This document shows positions 53,096 to 64,000 of a stretch of DNA of 64,000 bases, in pieces; position 1 is the stretch's first letter, and every line of letters begins with the position of its first letter. Below the pieces are notes generated by a model, which saw only the letters and a program-made list of their open reading frames with translations, did no database searches and was not told where the DNA came from. This DNA is from Okapia johnstoni (taxonomy: Eukaryota; Chordata; Mammalia; Artiodactyla; Giraffidae). Location of the stretch: contig CM044308.1 of NCBI GenBank assembly GCA_024291935.2, forward strand, positions 116,276,501 through 116,340,500. Reading direction: 5' to 3'. A program made the position numbers and the translations under genes.

Positions 53096-55220
53096 TTTTT
53101 AACACTGAATAATATTCCATCGCCTGAATACACCACAGTTTATTTATCCATTCACCTACTAAGGATGCTTTCCAGGTGGTGCCAGTGTAAAGAACCTGCC
53201 TGCCAAAGCAGGAGACATGAAGAGACACGGGTTCGATCCCTTGGTCGGGAACATCTACTGGAGAAGGGAGTGGCAACCCACTCCAGTATTCTTGCCTGGA
53301 GAATCCCATGGACAGAGGAGCCTGGTGGGCTATAGTCCACAGGGCCACAAAGAGTCAGACATGACTGAAGCGACTAAGCACTGAGGGGTATCTTAATTGC
53401 TTCCCAGTTTGGGCAGTTATGAATAGGGTTGCTAAATCATCTATGTGCAGGTTTTTGTGGAAATATAAAATTTCATTTCCTTTGGAAAAATATCAAGGAT
53501 CAAAATTGCTGGATTATACAGTATGTTTAGTTTTGTAAGAAATTGCCAAGCTGTCTTCCAAGTAGCTGTGCCATTTTACATTCCCATCAGCAATGAATAT
53601 GAGTTCCTGTTATTTCACATCCTTGCCAACATTTGGTGTTCTCTGTGTTCTGGATTTTAGCCATTCTAATAGATGTGTGGTAGAATCTTGTTTTAATTTG
53701 CATTTCCCTGATGACATATGGTATGGATCATCTTTTCATTGCGTATCTGCCACCTGTATATCTTCTTTGGTGAATGCTTATTAAGATTTTTTAGCTCATT
53801 TTTAAAATAGTTATTTTCTTATTGTTGAATTTTAAGAGTTCTTTGCATATTTTGGATAACAATACAATAACTATGTCTCTTGGAAGTATTTTTTCTTAGT
53901 CTGTGCCTTGTCTTATTCTCTTGACATTGTCTTTTCAGAGCAGAAGTTTTTTAATGTTAATGAAGTCCAATTTATCAGTTCTTTACTTCATGGACCATGC
54001 CATTGTCAGCCAAGGTCACTGAGGTTTTCTCCTAGATCATTTTCTAGGTGTTTTATGATTTTGAATTCTACATTTGTTAATACATCCCATGATCCACTTT
54101 GAGTTAATGTTTGTGAAGTGTATAAGGTTATCGTGTCTACATGGTTTTTTTTTGTTAATTTCCCATGTGGATGTTCAGTAGTTCTACCACCATTTGTTGA
54201 AAAGACTATCTTTACTCCATTGTATTGCCTTTGCTCTTTTGTCAAAGATCAGCTGGCCGTATTGATGCAGGTCTATTTCTGAGTTCTCTATTCTGTTTCA
54301 TTGATCTTTTTCTGTCCCTTCATCAGCACCATGCTGCCTTAACCAGTGTAGCTTTATTGAAGTTAAAGTACTTTCTTGAAGTTGGGGAGTATCAGTCCTC
54401 CAACTTTGTTCTTCTCCTTTAATATTGTGTTGGCTATTTGAGGTTCTGTTTTTCTCTCCATATAAACTATAGAATCAGTTTGTTGGTATCCACAAAGTAA
54501 CTTGCTGGGGTTTTTAGTGGGATTGCATTGAATCTTATAGATCAAGTTGGGAAGAACTGAGATCGTGACAATATAAAACCTATTCACAGATATGGAATCT
54601 CTATTTAGCTCTACTTTGATTTCTTTCATCACTGTTGTGTGGTTTTCCCTGTACATATCTTTTACATATTTTTAAAGATTTATACCTAAGTATTTCATTT
54701 TGGGTGGTGCTAATGTAGGTGGTACTGTGTTTTTAATTTCAAATTCCACTGTTCATTGCAAGTATATAGGAAAATGACTGACGTTTGTATATTAACCTTG
54801 TATCCTGAACACTTGCTATAACTGTTTATAGTTTCAGTAGTTTTTCTTTTATTATTTATTCTTTCAATTTTATACATAAATGATTATGTCATCTGTGAAC
54901 AAATACAATTTTCTTTCTTCTTCCCAATCTGTATACTTTTATTCTTTCTTTTATTATTAATATTATTTTAGTAAGGACATCCAATATAATGTTGAAAAAA
55001 AGTAATGAGAGGGGATATCTTTACCTTAACTTAATTTTGGTGGGAAAATTTCAAATTTCTCACCATTAAGTAGGATGTTAGCTGTAGGTTTTTTTGTAGA
55101 TCTTCTTTATCAATTTGAGGAAGTTCCCCTCTATTCCTAGTTTGCAGAGAGTTTTTTAATCATAAATGGGTGTTGGGATTTTTTTTAACTATGTGTCTCA
55201 AACCCAGAGGATTTGATGAA
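53096..55220 (-). mobile_element. L1 LINE, long decayed ORF2 segment
   Basis: Minus-strand ORF2 read from right to left, for example the complement of the ttgctggggtttttagtggg region near 54500 and of tgtgaagtgtataaggtta near 54112. Stops are frequent. A Bov-tA is inserted at 53164-53385. Confidence 0.78.
53164..53385 (+). mobile_element. Bov-tA SINE
   Basis: Head atgctttccaggtggtgcca, B box gggttcgatccc, body to cagacatgactgaagcgact and a short tail. Confidence 0.87.
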
Positions 55221-55224
55221 GAGT

Positions 55225-55557
55225 TTATTTTTAATAATGTTGTTTATTTTTTGCTGTGCTGGGTCTTCATTGCTGTGCGGGCATTTCTCTAGTTGCGGCG
55301 AGTAGGGGCTATTCTTTAGTTGCAGTGTGCGTGCTTCTCATTGCAGTGGCTTCTCTTGTTGCAAAGCATGGGTCCTAGGGCACTAAGGCTTCAATCGTTG
55401 CAGCTCCCAGTTCCTAGAGCACAGGCTCAATAGTTATGGTGCATGGGCTTAGCTGCTCTGCAACATGTGGGATCTTCCCAGATCAGGGATCCAACCCCTG
55501 TCTCTTGCATTGGCAGGCAAATTCTTCACCACTGGGAGCCACCAGGGAAACCTTATA
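55225..55557 (-). mobile_element. CHR-type SINE (long form, nearly complete)
   Basis: The plus strand runs ttgctgtgctgggtcttcat, tctagttgcggcgagtaggg, ggcttctcttgttgcaaagc, gtgggatcttcccagatcag, and ends gccaccagggaaacc. This is the longest CHR copy in the window. Confidence 0.92.
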
Positions 55558-55559
55558 AA

Positions 55560-57480
55560 CATTTTAAAATGATGACAATCTGTCTTAAATTAATTCCAAT
55601 TTAACTTCAATCACATAGAAAAACTCTACCTCTTTATAACTCATCCCTCCCTCACTTTATGTTACTGATGTCACAAACTGTATCTTTATATACTATGTAC
55701 CAGTAACTTAGATTTATACTATTTATGCATTTTTCTTTTAAATCCTATAGAAAATAAAAATAGTTACAAACCAAAATTATAATAATACTTTTGTAGTATT
55801 TGTCTACATATTTTCTTTTACCAATAACTGTTATTAGAATTACTATCTGACATCCTTTCACTTTAACTTGAAGAATTCCCTTCAGCAGTCCCTTTATGGC
55901 CAGCAAAGTGGAGATAAATTCCTATAGCTTTTGTTTGGGACTATGTTAATTTCTCCTTTATTTTTAAAAGACAGTTTTGTCAGAGATAGAATTTTCAGTT
56001 GACAGGTTTTTTTTTTTTAACATTTTAAATATATATCATCCCACTGTCTTCTAGCCTCCAAGGTTTTCTGCTGAGAAACCGGCTATTAATCTTATTGAAG
56101 ATCCCTTGTGATATGACAAGTTGCTTCTCTCTTGCTACTTTCAAGATACACTTTGCCTTTGGCTTTGATAGCTTGATCATAAGATGTCTTGGTGTGAATC
56201 TCTTTGGGTTTATCCTACTTGAGAGTTTATTGAGCTTCTTGATCTGTAGATTCACATATTGCACCAAATTTAGGAAATTTTCAGTCATTATTTCTTCAAA
56301 TAATCTCTTTTCTCCTTCTGGATTCCCATAATGTGTATTGCTCTGTGTGATAATATCCCACAAATCCCCAAAGCTTTGTTTGCTCCTCTTCATTCTTTTC
56401 TTTCCACTCTTCGACCTGGATAATCTCAATTGTCCTGTCTTAAAATTCATTGATTCTTTTTTCTTATGCCTTCTCAAGTCTACTGTTGAATTCCTCTACT
56501 TTTTTCAATTCAGTTATTGTATTTCAGCTGAAAAGCTCCAGATTTGTCTTGTTTTTATAATTTCTATTATTTTTGTTGAAATTCCTACTTTGTAAATATA
56601 CTGTTTGCCTGATTTATTTAGTTCTTTGTCCATTTTATCCTTTAGCTCTTTGAGCATACTTAATCTAGTTGTTTTAAAGTCTTCATCTAGTATGTCTAAT
56701 ATATGAGTTTCCTCAGGGAAAAGTTCTGCCATTCTACCTTCTTATTTTGCATGGGCCATGTTTTCCAGTTTCTTTGTATGCCTTACAAGTTTTTGTTGAA
56801 AATCAGATATTTGAAAAAAACAGCCCCCTCTCCCAGTCTTTGCAAACTGCCTCTGTGCCAGGGCAGTCTTTCACTGATTAGCTGAGCATGGTCTGAGCAT
56901 AGTGAGTCTGCCTCACATGAGAGGTTAAGATCTTCTCAGGTCTTTTTCTGATCACAAGTCCTACCTGAGCTTTATTCAGTTTCTCCATATACATAGTTGC
57001 TTTGCAATACCTTCATTTCCCCAAAATCTCACCCCAGCTCCTTCTCCAGGCTTTAGATGGTTATTGTATGTCTTCAGCTGTAATCTTTTGTCCTAGACAT
57101 CTGTATGTTTATAATCTCCTTGAAGATTTCACAAAGAATGGCTGCCACTTTTTCCCACCTGGAGTCTGAATGACACTATCCCTCAGGTAGTCTTTAAGAA
57201 CATCACAAGTAAGGCCTGTTCTGGCACCCCCATATCAAGGAGAGAAGTGGGAACTGAGTTGCTACCCCCTCCAGACCAAGATCTTGCCAAGCCAGGGAGA
57301 GCTTGAGCCAAGGGCAAGCAAAAATGTCATGCAGTTTCCTACAGTTTTGAATGTTGTGTTTTCAGCCTCCACTTGACTGCCTTTAACCTCTTACTATTGA
57401 TTCATCTGGTTTCTTGGTTGTTGTTTTTTCCCCATGTTTTCATGGGGAGTTGAAGCTTCCTTATCCACCTTTTTGCTGAC
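55560..57480 (-). mobile_element. HAL1/L1-type LINE with ORF1 remnant
   Basis: On the minus strand, a readable segment at 56477-56025 resembles L1 ORF1 protein: NTHYGNPEGEKRLFEEIMTE then NFLNLVQ, followed by LSKPKAKCILKVAREK (RNA-binding domain region). Further right (to 57480) lies 5' UTR-like sequence. HAL1 elements contain only ORF1, which fits. It is decayed. Confidence 0.78.
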
Positions 57481-57499
57481 ATCACTCCTGTAATCATTT

Positions 57500-57718
57500 C
57501 TTTTTTAAAAAAATATTTATTTATCCTATTTATTTGGCCATGCTAGATCTTAGTTGGAACATGTGGCATCTTCCTTGTGGCATGTGGGATCTTTCAATTG
57601 TGGCATGCAAACTCTTAATTGTAGCATGTGAGATTTTAGTTCCCTGACCAAGGATCAAACCTGGGCCCCCTGCATTGGCAACACCAAGTCTCAGTTACTG
57701 GACAATCAGGGAAGTCCT
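57500..57718 (-). mobile_element. CHR-type tRNA-Glu SINE
   Basis: The plus strand starts with a T/A-rich end, shows gccatgctagatcttagttg and three tandem gtggcatg/ttaattgt segments, and ends gacaatcagggaagtcctt. The internal segment is amplified relative to the other short copies. Confidence 0.78.
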
Positions 57719-57861
57719 TCCTCCTGTTATCATTTCTTAATACTGAATCTGACTTGTAATATTTTGTTTAAGATTCGTATTTATGATCATGAATGAGATT
57801 GTCAAAAAATTGTCGTTTCTCATATTATTGTTGACAGATGTTGGTGTCAAGATTATAGTTC
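57719..57861. other. Short spacer
   Basis: AT-rich, nothing recognisable. Confidence 0.4.
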
Positions 57862-59430
57862 AGCTCAGTTCAGTTGCTCAGACATGTCCGACTCTTTGTG
57901 ACCCCATGGACTGCAGCACACCAGGCTGCCCTGTCCATCACCAACTCCTGGAGCTTGCTCAAACTCATGACCATTGAGTCAGTGATATCATCCAACCATC
58001 TCACCCTCTGTTCCTTTCTCCTCCTGCCTTTTATCTTTCCCAGCATCAGGGTCTTTTCCAATGAGTCAGTTCTTTGAATCAGGTGGCCAAGGTATTGGAG
58101 TTTCAACTTCAGCATCCATCCTTCCAAAGAATACTCAGGACTGATTTCCTTTAGGATTGTCTGGTTTGATCTCCTCGCAGTCCAAGGGACTCTCAAGAGT
58201 CTTCTCCAACACTACAGTTCATAAACATCAATTCTTCGGTGCTCAGCTTTGTTTATGGTCCAACTGTAACATCCATACATGACTACTGGAAAAATCATAG
58301 TTTTGACTATATGGAAAATTGTCAATAAAATAATGTCTCTGCTTTTTAATATGTTGTCTGGGTTTGTCATAGCTTTTCTTCCAACAAGCAAGTATCTTTT
58401 AATTTCATGGCTGCAGTCACCATCTGCAGCGATTTTGGAGCCCAAGAAAATAAAGTTTGTCACTTTCCATTATTTCCCCATCAATTTGCCATGAAGTGAT
58501 GGGACCAGGTGCCATGATCTTAGTTTTCTGAATGTTGAGTTTTAAGCCAACTTTTTCACTCTCCTCTTTCACTTTCATCAAGAGGCTCTTTAGTTCTTCG
58601 CTTTCTGCCATAAGGGTGGTGTCATCCGCATATCTGAGGTTGTTGATATTTCTCCCGGCAATCTTGATTCCAGCTTGTGCTTCATCTAGCCTGGCATTTC
58701 ACCTGATGTACTCTGAATATAAGTTAAATAAGCAGGATGACAATGTACAGCCTTGACATACTCCTTTCTCAATTTGGAATCAGTTCATTGTTTCATGTCT
58801 GGTTCCAACTGTTGCTTCTTGACCTGAATACAGATTTCTCAGGAGGCAGGTGTGGTGGTCTGATATTCCCAACCCTTGAAGAATTTTCCACAGTTTGTTG
58901 TGATCTACACAGTCAAAGGCTTTGGCATAGTCAATAAAGCAGAAGTAGATATTTTTCTGGAACTCTCTTGCTTTTTCTATGATCCAACGGATGTTCGCAA
59001 TTTCTCTGGTTCCTCTGCCTTTTCTAAATCCAGCTTGAATATCTGGAAGTTCTTGGTTCACATACTGTTGAAGCCTCGCTTGGCGAATTTTGAGCATTAC
59101 GTTGCTAGTGTGTGAGATGAGTGCAATTGTGTGGTAGTCTGAACATTCTTTGGCATTGCCTTTCCTTGGGATTGGAATGAAAACTGACCTTTCCCAGTCC
59201 TGTGGCCACTGCTGAGTTTTCCAAATTTGCTGGCATATTGAGTGCAGTACTTTAACAGCTTCATCTTTTAGTATTTGAAATAGCTCAGCTGGAATTTCAT
59301 CACCTCCACTAGCTTTGTTCATAGGGATGCTTCCTAAGGCCCACTAGACTCTGTGTTCCAGGATGTCTGGCTCTAGGTGAGTGATCACACCATCGTGGTT
59401 TTCTGGGTCATTAAGGTCTTTTTTGTATAG
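57862..59430 (-). mobile_element. BovB (RTE) LINE, longest reverse transcriptase remnant
   Basis: Minus-strand RTE fragment of about 1.57 kb. From 59322 down it reads NKASGGDEIPAELFQILKDE, VFIPIPRKGNAKECSDYHTI, AGFRKGRGTREIANIRWIIE and FIDYAKAFDCVDHNKLWKIL without interruption for 180 codons. After a frameshift near 58780 come the YADDTTL region (about 58620) and the C-terminal part (58463-57870). It ends at the cagttcagttgctcag tail near 57862. The endonuclease domain is absent, so it is inactive. Confidence 0.94.
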
Positions 59431-59756
59431 TTATAGTAGCTACATAATATAAATTAGAGATGTAAGCTGTTTTTCTGTTCTTTTAACACTTTACCCAACA
59501 GGATAAGCTTTTCCCAATGGAAGAGTTTGTATGGTCTGATCCATACTAAACTTGACAAACAGTTTTGAATCTTGTTTTTCCAGTGTAACAATACGTTATA
59601 TAGAATCATTTTTGTAAAATAATGATTAGTTATTTTTAAAAACCTTACTAATTGCTTCACAACCTCATATATATTATTAGCATAGTACTATTTATTTTTC
59701 TACAACTGGGAACGGAAATTGCTTTTTTTAAGATTTTTTGGGGGGGAAGATGTGGA
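59431..59756. other. Intergenic AT-rich stretch
   Basis: Nothing recognisable. Confidence 0.4.
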
Positions 59757-59925
59757 CCATTTTTAAAGTCTTTATTGAATTTGTTACAATATTGCTGCTG
59801 TTTTACGTTTTGCTTTTTTGGCCACAAGGCATGTTGTATCTTAGCTCTCCAACCAGGAATTTAACCTGCACCCCCTGCATTGAAAGGCAAAGTCTTAACC
59901 ACTGGACCACTAAGGAATTACCCTG
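59757..59925 (-). mobile_element. CHR-type tRNA-Glu SINE
   Basis: The plus strand runs from ttattgaatttgttacaata through ggccacaaggcatgttgtat to ggaccactaaggaattaccc. Same subfamily as 38019-38180. Confidence 0.8.
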
Positions 59926-60409
59926 AATTTGCTCTTAATTGTTCAATAAATTATACTAGGATCATAGATCAGTTATACTGAGGCTTGGATAGGCTAATTA
60001 CATCTTCTATTTTGCAGTGAGTCTAAGAGTCCCCTGACAAAGTACTTCAATTCAGTGTACAAATATGATTCAAATATATATAAAGACTTTTTAGGATGGG
60101 GAATGGAGACCAGAACAGAAAATTAACAATTTCTCTTCTGTTGTAGAAATGGAGGATTTTTCCCTAGGGGAAAAATCATGTTACGTGAAGAAAGTGTCTA
60201 GATCTGTGGAAATAAAGGTTGGCTCTAAAACATGATGTTACCCTTGGTCTTAGGTACATAAATAAGTGAAAATTGTAAAACTCTATGCAAGTAGATGAAG
60301 TATATACAGACACAGAGATTTCTAAAAGTTGAATCAGTAGATCCAGTGATGAAATATTTAAAGATCTAAATATATATTGTCAAATGGTTTCCTGAAGAAT
60401 GGTATAAGA
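59926..60409. other. Intergenic AT-rich stretch
   Basis: No gene or clear repeat recognised. Confidence 0.4.
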
Positions 60410-60744
60410 TTTTTTTAGTGAAAAAATATAGTGTTTATTAGGAGGAAAATAAACAGGCACACACATGGGCAGACAGACTGAGAAGAGAGTCACACCCTCA
60501 TGGTAGTCTGAATCACTTATATGGAGAGCTTTCTGTGGGACTAAGGTGCAAAAAAAAAGCACAGTGGAGGGTTCTACATGGGACAGAGAGATTGAAAGAC
60601 TCTGGGCTCCTTCACCGTCAGAAATCGTGTTTCCACCAGGTCCCAGCGGACAGCATCAGCTGTCACTCAAGCATTATTTGAACCTGCATGACCTGGAGGA
60701 TCCTTAATTTGAGGGTGGCCCTTGTCACTCAATTTGAGGGGACC
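60410..60744 (-). mobile_element. ERV LTR-like repeat, copy 1
   Basis: Begins agtgtttattaggaggaaaa, then caggcacacacatgggcaga, cagactgagaagagagtcac. The same series recurs at 61396-61465. On the minus strand it would place a polyadenylation-like AATAAA next to a G/T-rich end, as in an LTR. Termini are not defined. Confidence 0.5.
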
Positions 60745-60754
60745 CATAAGGCAG

Positions 60755-61036
60755 GGTTTGGAGAGGGCAATGGCACCCCACTCCAGTACTCTTGCCTGGA
60801 AAATCCCATGGATGGAGGAGCCTGGTAGGCTACAGTCCATGGGGTCGCTAAGAGTCGGACACAACTGAGCGAATTCACTTTCACTTTTCCCTTTCATGCA
60901 CTGGAGAAGGAAATGGCAACCCACTCCAGTGTTCTTGCCTGGTGAATCCCAGGGACGGCAGAGCCTGGTGGGCTGCGGTCTATGGGGTCACACAGAGTCG
61001 GACACGACTGAAGTGACTTAGCAGCAGCAGCAGCAG
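60755..61036 (+). mobile_element. Bov-A2 SINE with 10-bp target duplication
   Basis: Two BovB-derived units in tandem (ccactccagtactcttgcct; ccactccagtgttcttgcct) ending gacttagcagcagcagcagc. Flanked by CATAAGGCAG (60745-60754 and 61037-61046). The terminal (gca)n is a small microsatellite. Confidence 0.95.
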
Positions 61037-61149
61037 CATAAGGCAGTGAGCAGACTGAGTTTATGTTCTGCATGTCTTGAATAGAAAGCAAAGCATAAAG
61101 CAAGAGGAAGAGGACAAGAGCAAAAGTCAGCGGCCTCAAGCCACAGCTG

Positions 61150-61680
61150 GGCGAAGGCTGCAGTTTACCTTGAATTCCTGGGTTTCTGCACCAAATATGA
61201 TCTCGGGTGGCCTCGGCCTACAGCAGCTTTAAGCAGGATTTCAGTTCCCAGCCAGAGGCTGAAGTCACGCCATGACAATGAGAGGACTGAAACCCAGCCA
61301 CTAGACCACCAGGGACCAGTGGCTAGTGACAAGGCCCTGGCCCATCAGCTGTGAATAAATGAATTTCCAAGAGAAATGGGAAGTAGTGAAACAAGTAAAG
61401 CATTTATTAGGGGGCAAAAGACCACATGGGAATAGGCACACACAGACAGACTCAGAGACAGAGAGTTGTCCAGATTTTTCTTTAGCAACTTCATCTTCAG
61501 GAGGATTACTGGGCTCTGCCCTGTACCTTTTGGAGGTAGAAGGCTGTGGTTCCAAGTCTACTAGAAGGCAGCGCCATTTCCTCAGGGTTGTCCCAAAACT
61601 TAGAGCTGAGCCAGATGGAAGATGCCTTTCTATAGAGATGAGGACCTAGTCATCCATTCAAATAGGACTCCTCGGCCCAG
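61150..61680 (-). mobile_element. ERV LTR-like repeat, copy 2, with flanking sequence
   Basis: Text at 61210-61345 (gcctacagcagctttaagca, gaccaccagggaccagtggc, gtgacaaggccctggcccat) and the shared series at 61396-61465 (gcatttattagggggcaaaa, ggcacacacagacagactca) look like parts of a ruminant ERV. No viral coding sequence is recognisable. Confidence 0.45.
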
Positions 61681-61724
61681 GTCCCTAGAAGAAAAGCTTT
61701 TTGAACATGACCCTGAAGGAAGGA

Positions 61725-61918
61725 GTGAGTGAAAGTGAAAGTCACTCAGTTGTGTCCAACTCTGCCACCCCATGGACTACACAGTCCGTGGAATTCTCCA
61801 GGCCAGAATCCTGGAGTGGGTAGCCCTTCCCTTCTCCAGGAGATCTTCCCAACCCGGGATCGAACCCAGGGCTCCCGCATTGCAAGTGGATTCTTCACCA
61901 GCTGAGCTACTGGGGAAG
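61725..61918 (-). mobile_element. Bov-tA SINE with 14-bp target duplication
   Basis: Minus-strand full-length copy flanked by CCCTGAAGGAAGGA (61711-61724 and 61919-61932). Confidence 0.94.
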
Positions 61919-62044
61919 CCCTGAAGGAAGGAACATTTCCCCAAAAGAGACACTAACAGAGTAAGTATCCTCTCCTGGTAGATAAACAATGATAAAGCCA
62001 GCTAAACAAAGTCATTTAATTATAAACCTTAATAAAAGTCTTAA

Positions 62045-62275
62045 TGTTGCATAAACAGATAATCAGCAAAGACCTACTGTATTTGTATGTACAAGGAACT
62101 CTGTTCAATATTCTGTAATAACCTAAATGGGAAAAGAATTTGAAAAAGAACAGATACATGTATAAGGGAGTCACTTTGCTGTACACCTGAAACTAACACA
62201 ATATTGTCGATCAATTATACTCAAATATAGAATAAAAATTTAAAAATAAAATCATTAAAATAAATTAATAAAAGA
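62045..62275 (+). mobile_element. L1 3' UTR fragment
   Basis: cagcaaagacctactgtatt, ttgctgtacacctgaaacta, cacaatattgtcgatcaatt and an A-rich tail: the sense end of an L1. Confidence 0.78.
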
Positions 62276-63740
62276 AAAAGAGCAGAGAGAGATACGTATG
62301 CCTGCCATCCTATGCTTTCTCCATAATATTTCAGTGCAACTAGTATTCTTTAGATCCAGTTTCTTCGTATTTCTTAGACATGAGGGCTGCCTCAAACATA
62401 GGTCCACATTTTCTGCTGACCTGACAGAAAAGATTCTCCTTCTCTGTCCCAAAGGGAGAATCAGTTCTACTCATGCCCAAGAACACAGTCCCAGGCCTAG
62501 TATCTTCTGGTAATACAAGCCCTGCCAAGAAGAGTCTTCTTGTAGCTTCCGCATCTAGAGTCCTCTCACCTTTCCTCCCGACCTTAACACCCTCTGCATC
62601 AGGCCCTACCACTGGTGAACCCTTCTGGTTCACTCACCATATGTACCCTCTCACCCCCAAAGTGCTTAAGGAGGATGCCTTCTCATCCTGCTGGGCAACC
62701 TGGAACCCACGGAAGCTGGAACTGAGACACCATATAGAGAAAGGACCCAGAGCTTGTGGGTGAGCATGACCTCCTGGCCGTGGCAGTCCAACTCTGTAAC
62801 TATGGAGAACTTTCTTCAGTTCAAAACCACTGCCTTTAGGTGGTGGAACACAGTCCTTAAATATACTGGAACTAAAGCTTACCATATCCCTCAAGGCCTA
62901 AAAATCCTTGACCTCACCTGGAACCTTGGATCTAGTTTTACAGGTGAGTCATTTTTGAAATCTTCCACACTTCAGACTTTGGGGAAAATTCTTTCTGACC
63001 TGGATTGGGGATTTAGCCTGAGTTGTTAGCCATTTTTAACGGGCAATGGGATGGCGTTCACATCTCCTTAGTTATGCCAGAATGCAGGTTGGTGGCAACT
63101 GCACAGATAGGTGGGACAGAAGTGACAGGAACTAACTCTTGAGAAATAAACACCAAGGTGCCAAACACACACACGTACACACACACACACACACACACAC
63201 CACAGACCACAAACATATGGTGCATTCTTTGGACTTCTCCTTTAGCACTTTGCGTTTAGTTTAAAAGGGCGTAGTTCTTCTTCTCCCCACTCCCTTTTAG
63301 ATTATAAACTCTGGAAGAGCACTAAGGGCTTGGTTTCTCTTTCTGGATTTAGAAGACAGTTCACCAGAGACTGCCAGCCACACTTTTACCCACAGAACCG
63401 TAACTCCTCTTATGCCTGACCTGTCCCTTGCCCTTCCTCCCTCCCTGTGATATGATGCTGCTAAGACCCCAGCTTCCTCTCCCTAGGCCCATGCTGGGGA
63501 AGACGTCCAGCCCTGACCTCAAGTTCCCAAGTGTCCGGATCCCAAGTTCTTAACGATCTGTAGGTTTTTGGTAGATGTTGCTACCGAGATAGGAGTCAGG
63601 GAGCCAAGACTCAGAGGCGAGGGAACAGCGGGCCAGGGTGTGCCCGGGAGCGGGCTGGGTGGGGTCGTGCTGTTTTTGGCAGTAATGAGAGTGACAGGGA
63701 GCCCGTGAACTAGACCAAGTACCTGTCCGAGGTCTGTTAG
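62276..63740. other. Low-repeat stretch, no recognised gene
   Basis: Frames of 65-97 codons overlap on both strands at 62255-63029 without any domain I recognise. 63560-63740 is GC-rich. An (AC)n run lies at 63164-63201. Confidence 0.4.
63164..63201. repeat. (AC)n microsatellite
   Basis: AC units with one interruption (acacgtac), then a pure run of about 12 units. Confidence 0.95.
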
Positions 63741-63744
63741 GCCG

Positions 63745-63935
63745 GGGTTGGGGTGGGGTGGGGCACAGCAGGAAGTGAGCTGCTGGCCAGCGAGGGAAGT
63801 TTCACGTGCTGCTCCCCATCACTCGAATTACTGCCAAAATCACATCCCCTCACCCCACCCTTATCCCACCATGGTGGTGGTAAAAATGTCTTTCTCTAAA
63901 AGAAAGGCGCCAAAAAGGGTTGGGGACTGCTGGAT
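63745..63935 (-). mobile_element. hAT-type DNA transposon remnant (possible)
   Basis: The right end aaggcgccaaaaagggttgg ggactgctg is close to the complement of the common mammalian terminus that begins cagtggtccccaacc, and gcacagcaggaagtgagctg also recurs in that element. The opposite terminus is not identified. Confidence 0.45.
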
Positions 63936-63977
63936 TAGACTTAGGATAAGAAGCTGAGGTTCAAATATGTGGCAATA

Positions 63978-64000
63978 GTGAAAGTGAAAGTCGCTCAGTC
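63978..64000 (-). mobile_element. Bov-tA SINE, cut by window end
   Basis: gtgaaagtgaaagtcgctca is the usual first text of a minus-strand Bov-tA copy; the rest lies beyond the window. Confidence 0.8.

Noticed and set aside
58780..59322. 180-codon minus-strand frame as a host gene
   Set aside because: It is a BovB reverse transcriptase segment (FIDYAKAFDCVDHNK and related motifs) from a 5'-truncated, frameshifted LINE.
62340..62763. Frames open on both strands as a possible gene
   Set aside because: No start context, domain, splice or polyadenylation evidence; left as unassigned.

Overview
This window is nuclear DNA of a ruminant, probably cattle or a close relative. The evidence is the repeat content: long BovB (RTE) LINE copies with a recognisable reverse transcriptase (14.3-15.0, 25.7-26.9, 41.0-41.6 and 57.9-59.4 kb), more than twenty Bov-tA/Bov-A SINEs, CHR-type tRNA-Glu SINEs, and young ruminant L1 3' ends. 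Most short open frames here lie inside repeats and are not genes.

Gene content is low. One host protein-coding gene is supported: a Schlafen-family gene of the SLFN12/SLFN12L type on the minus strand, coding exons 48397-47482, 46593-46513 and 42158-41578. All visible splice sites are canonical, the joined frame is open, and the predicted protein is 525 aa. The acidic residues of the RNase-type N-terminal domain are kept. A block of roughly 45-50 residues that other Schlafens have after the first alpha/beta segment is missing, and the C terminus ends early at a TGA in a frame different from the one human SLFN12 uses. A BovB copy lies antisense about 20 bp past the stop.

Layout. 0-20 kb: intergenic repeat mosaic (old L1, MIR, Bov-tA, a solo LTR with a GTAC target duplication, an L1 split by a BovB, and a second solo LTR of the same family in the opposite orientation). 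20-29 kb: mostly low-repeat DNA with an LTR-like composite, a BovB, a perfect 20-bp hairpin and a 27-bp minisatellite. 29.3-29.75 kb: an RPS15A processed pseudogene. 29.8-37 kb: L1 pile-up, including two head-to-head L1s and a full-length U1 snRNA copy joined to a SINE inside one target-site duplication. 37.3-40.1 kb: a Tigger DNA transposon with both termini and a TA duplication, a decayed transposase, and three younger SINEs inside it. 41.6-48.4 kb: the Schlafen gene. 48.4-64 kb: upstream/intergenic DNA with MLT1 LTRs, a long L1/HAL1 series, BovB, Bov-A2 and ERV-LTR-like repeats.

I did not find a new multi-gene system. The most noteworthy items are the U1-SINE chimeric retrocopy, the shortened Schlafen gene, and a Bov-tA dimer with the same internal junction at three loci, which apparently moves as a unit.
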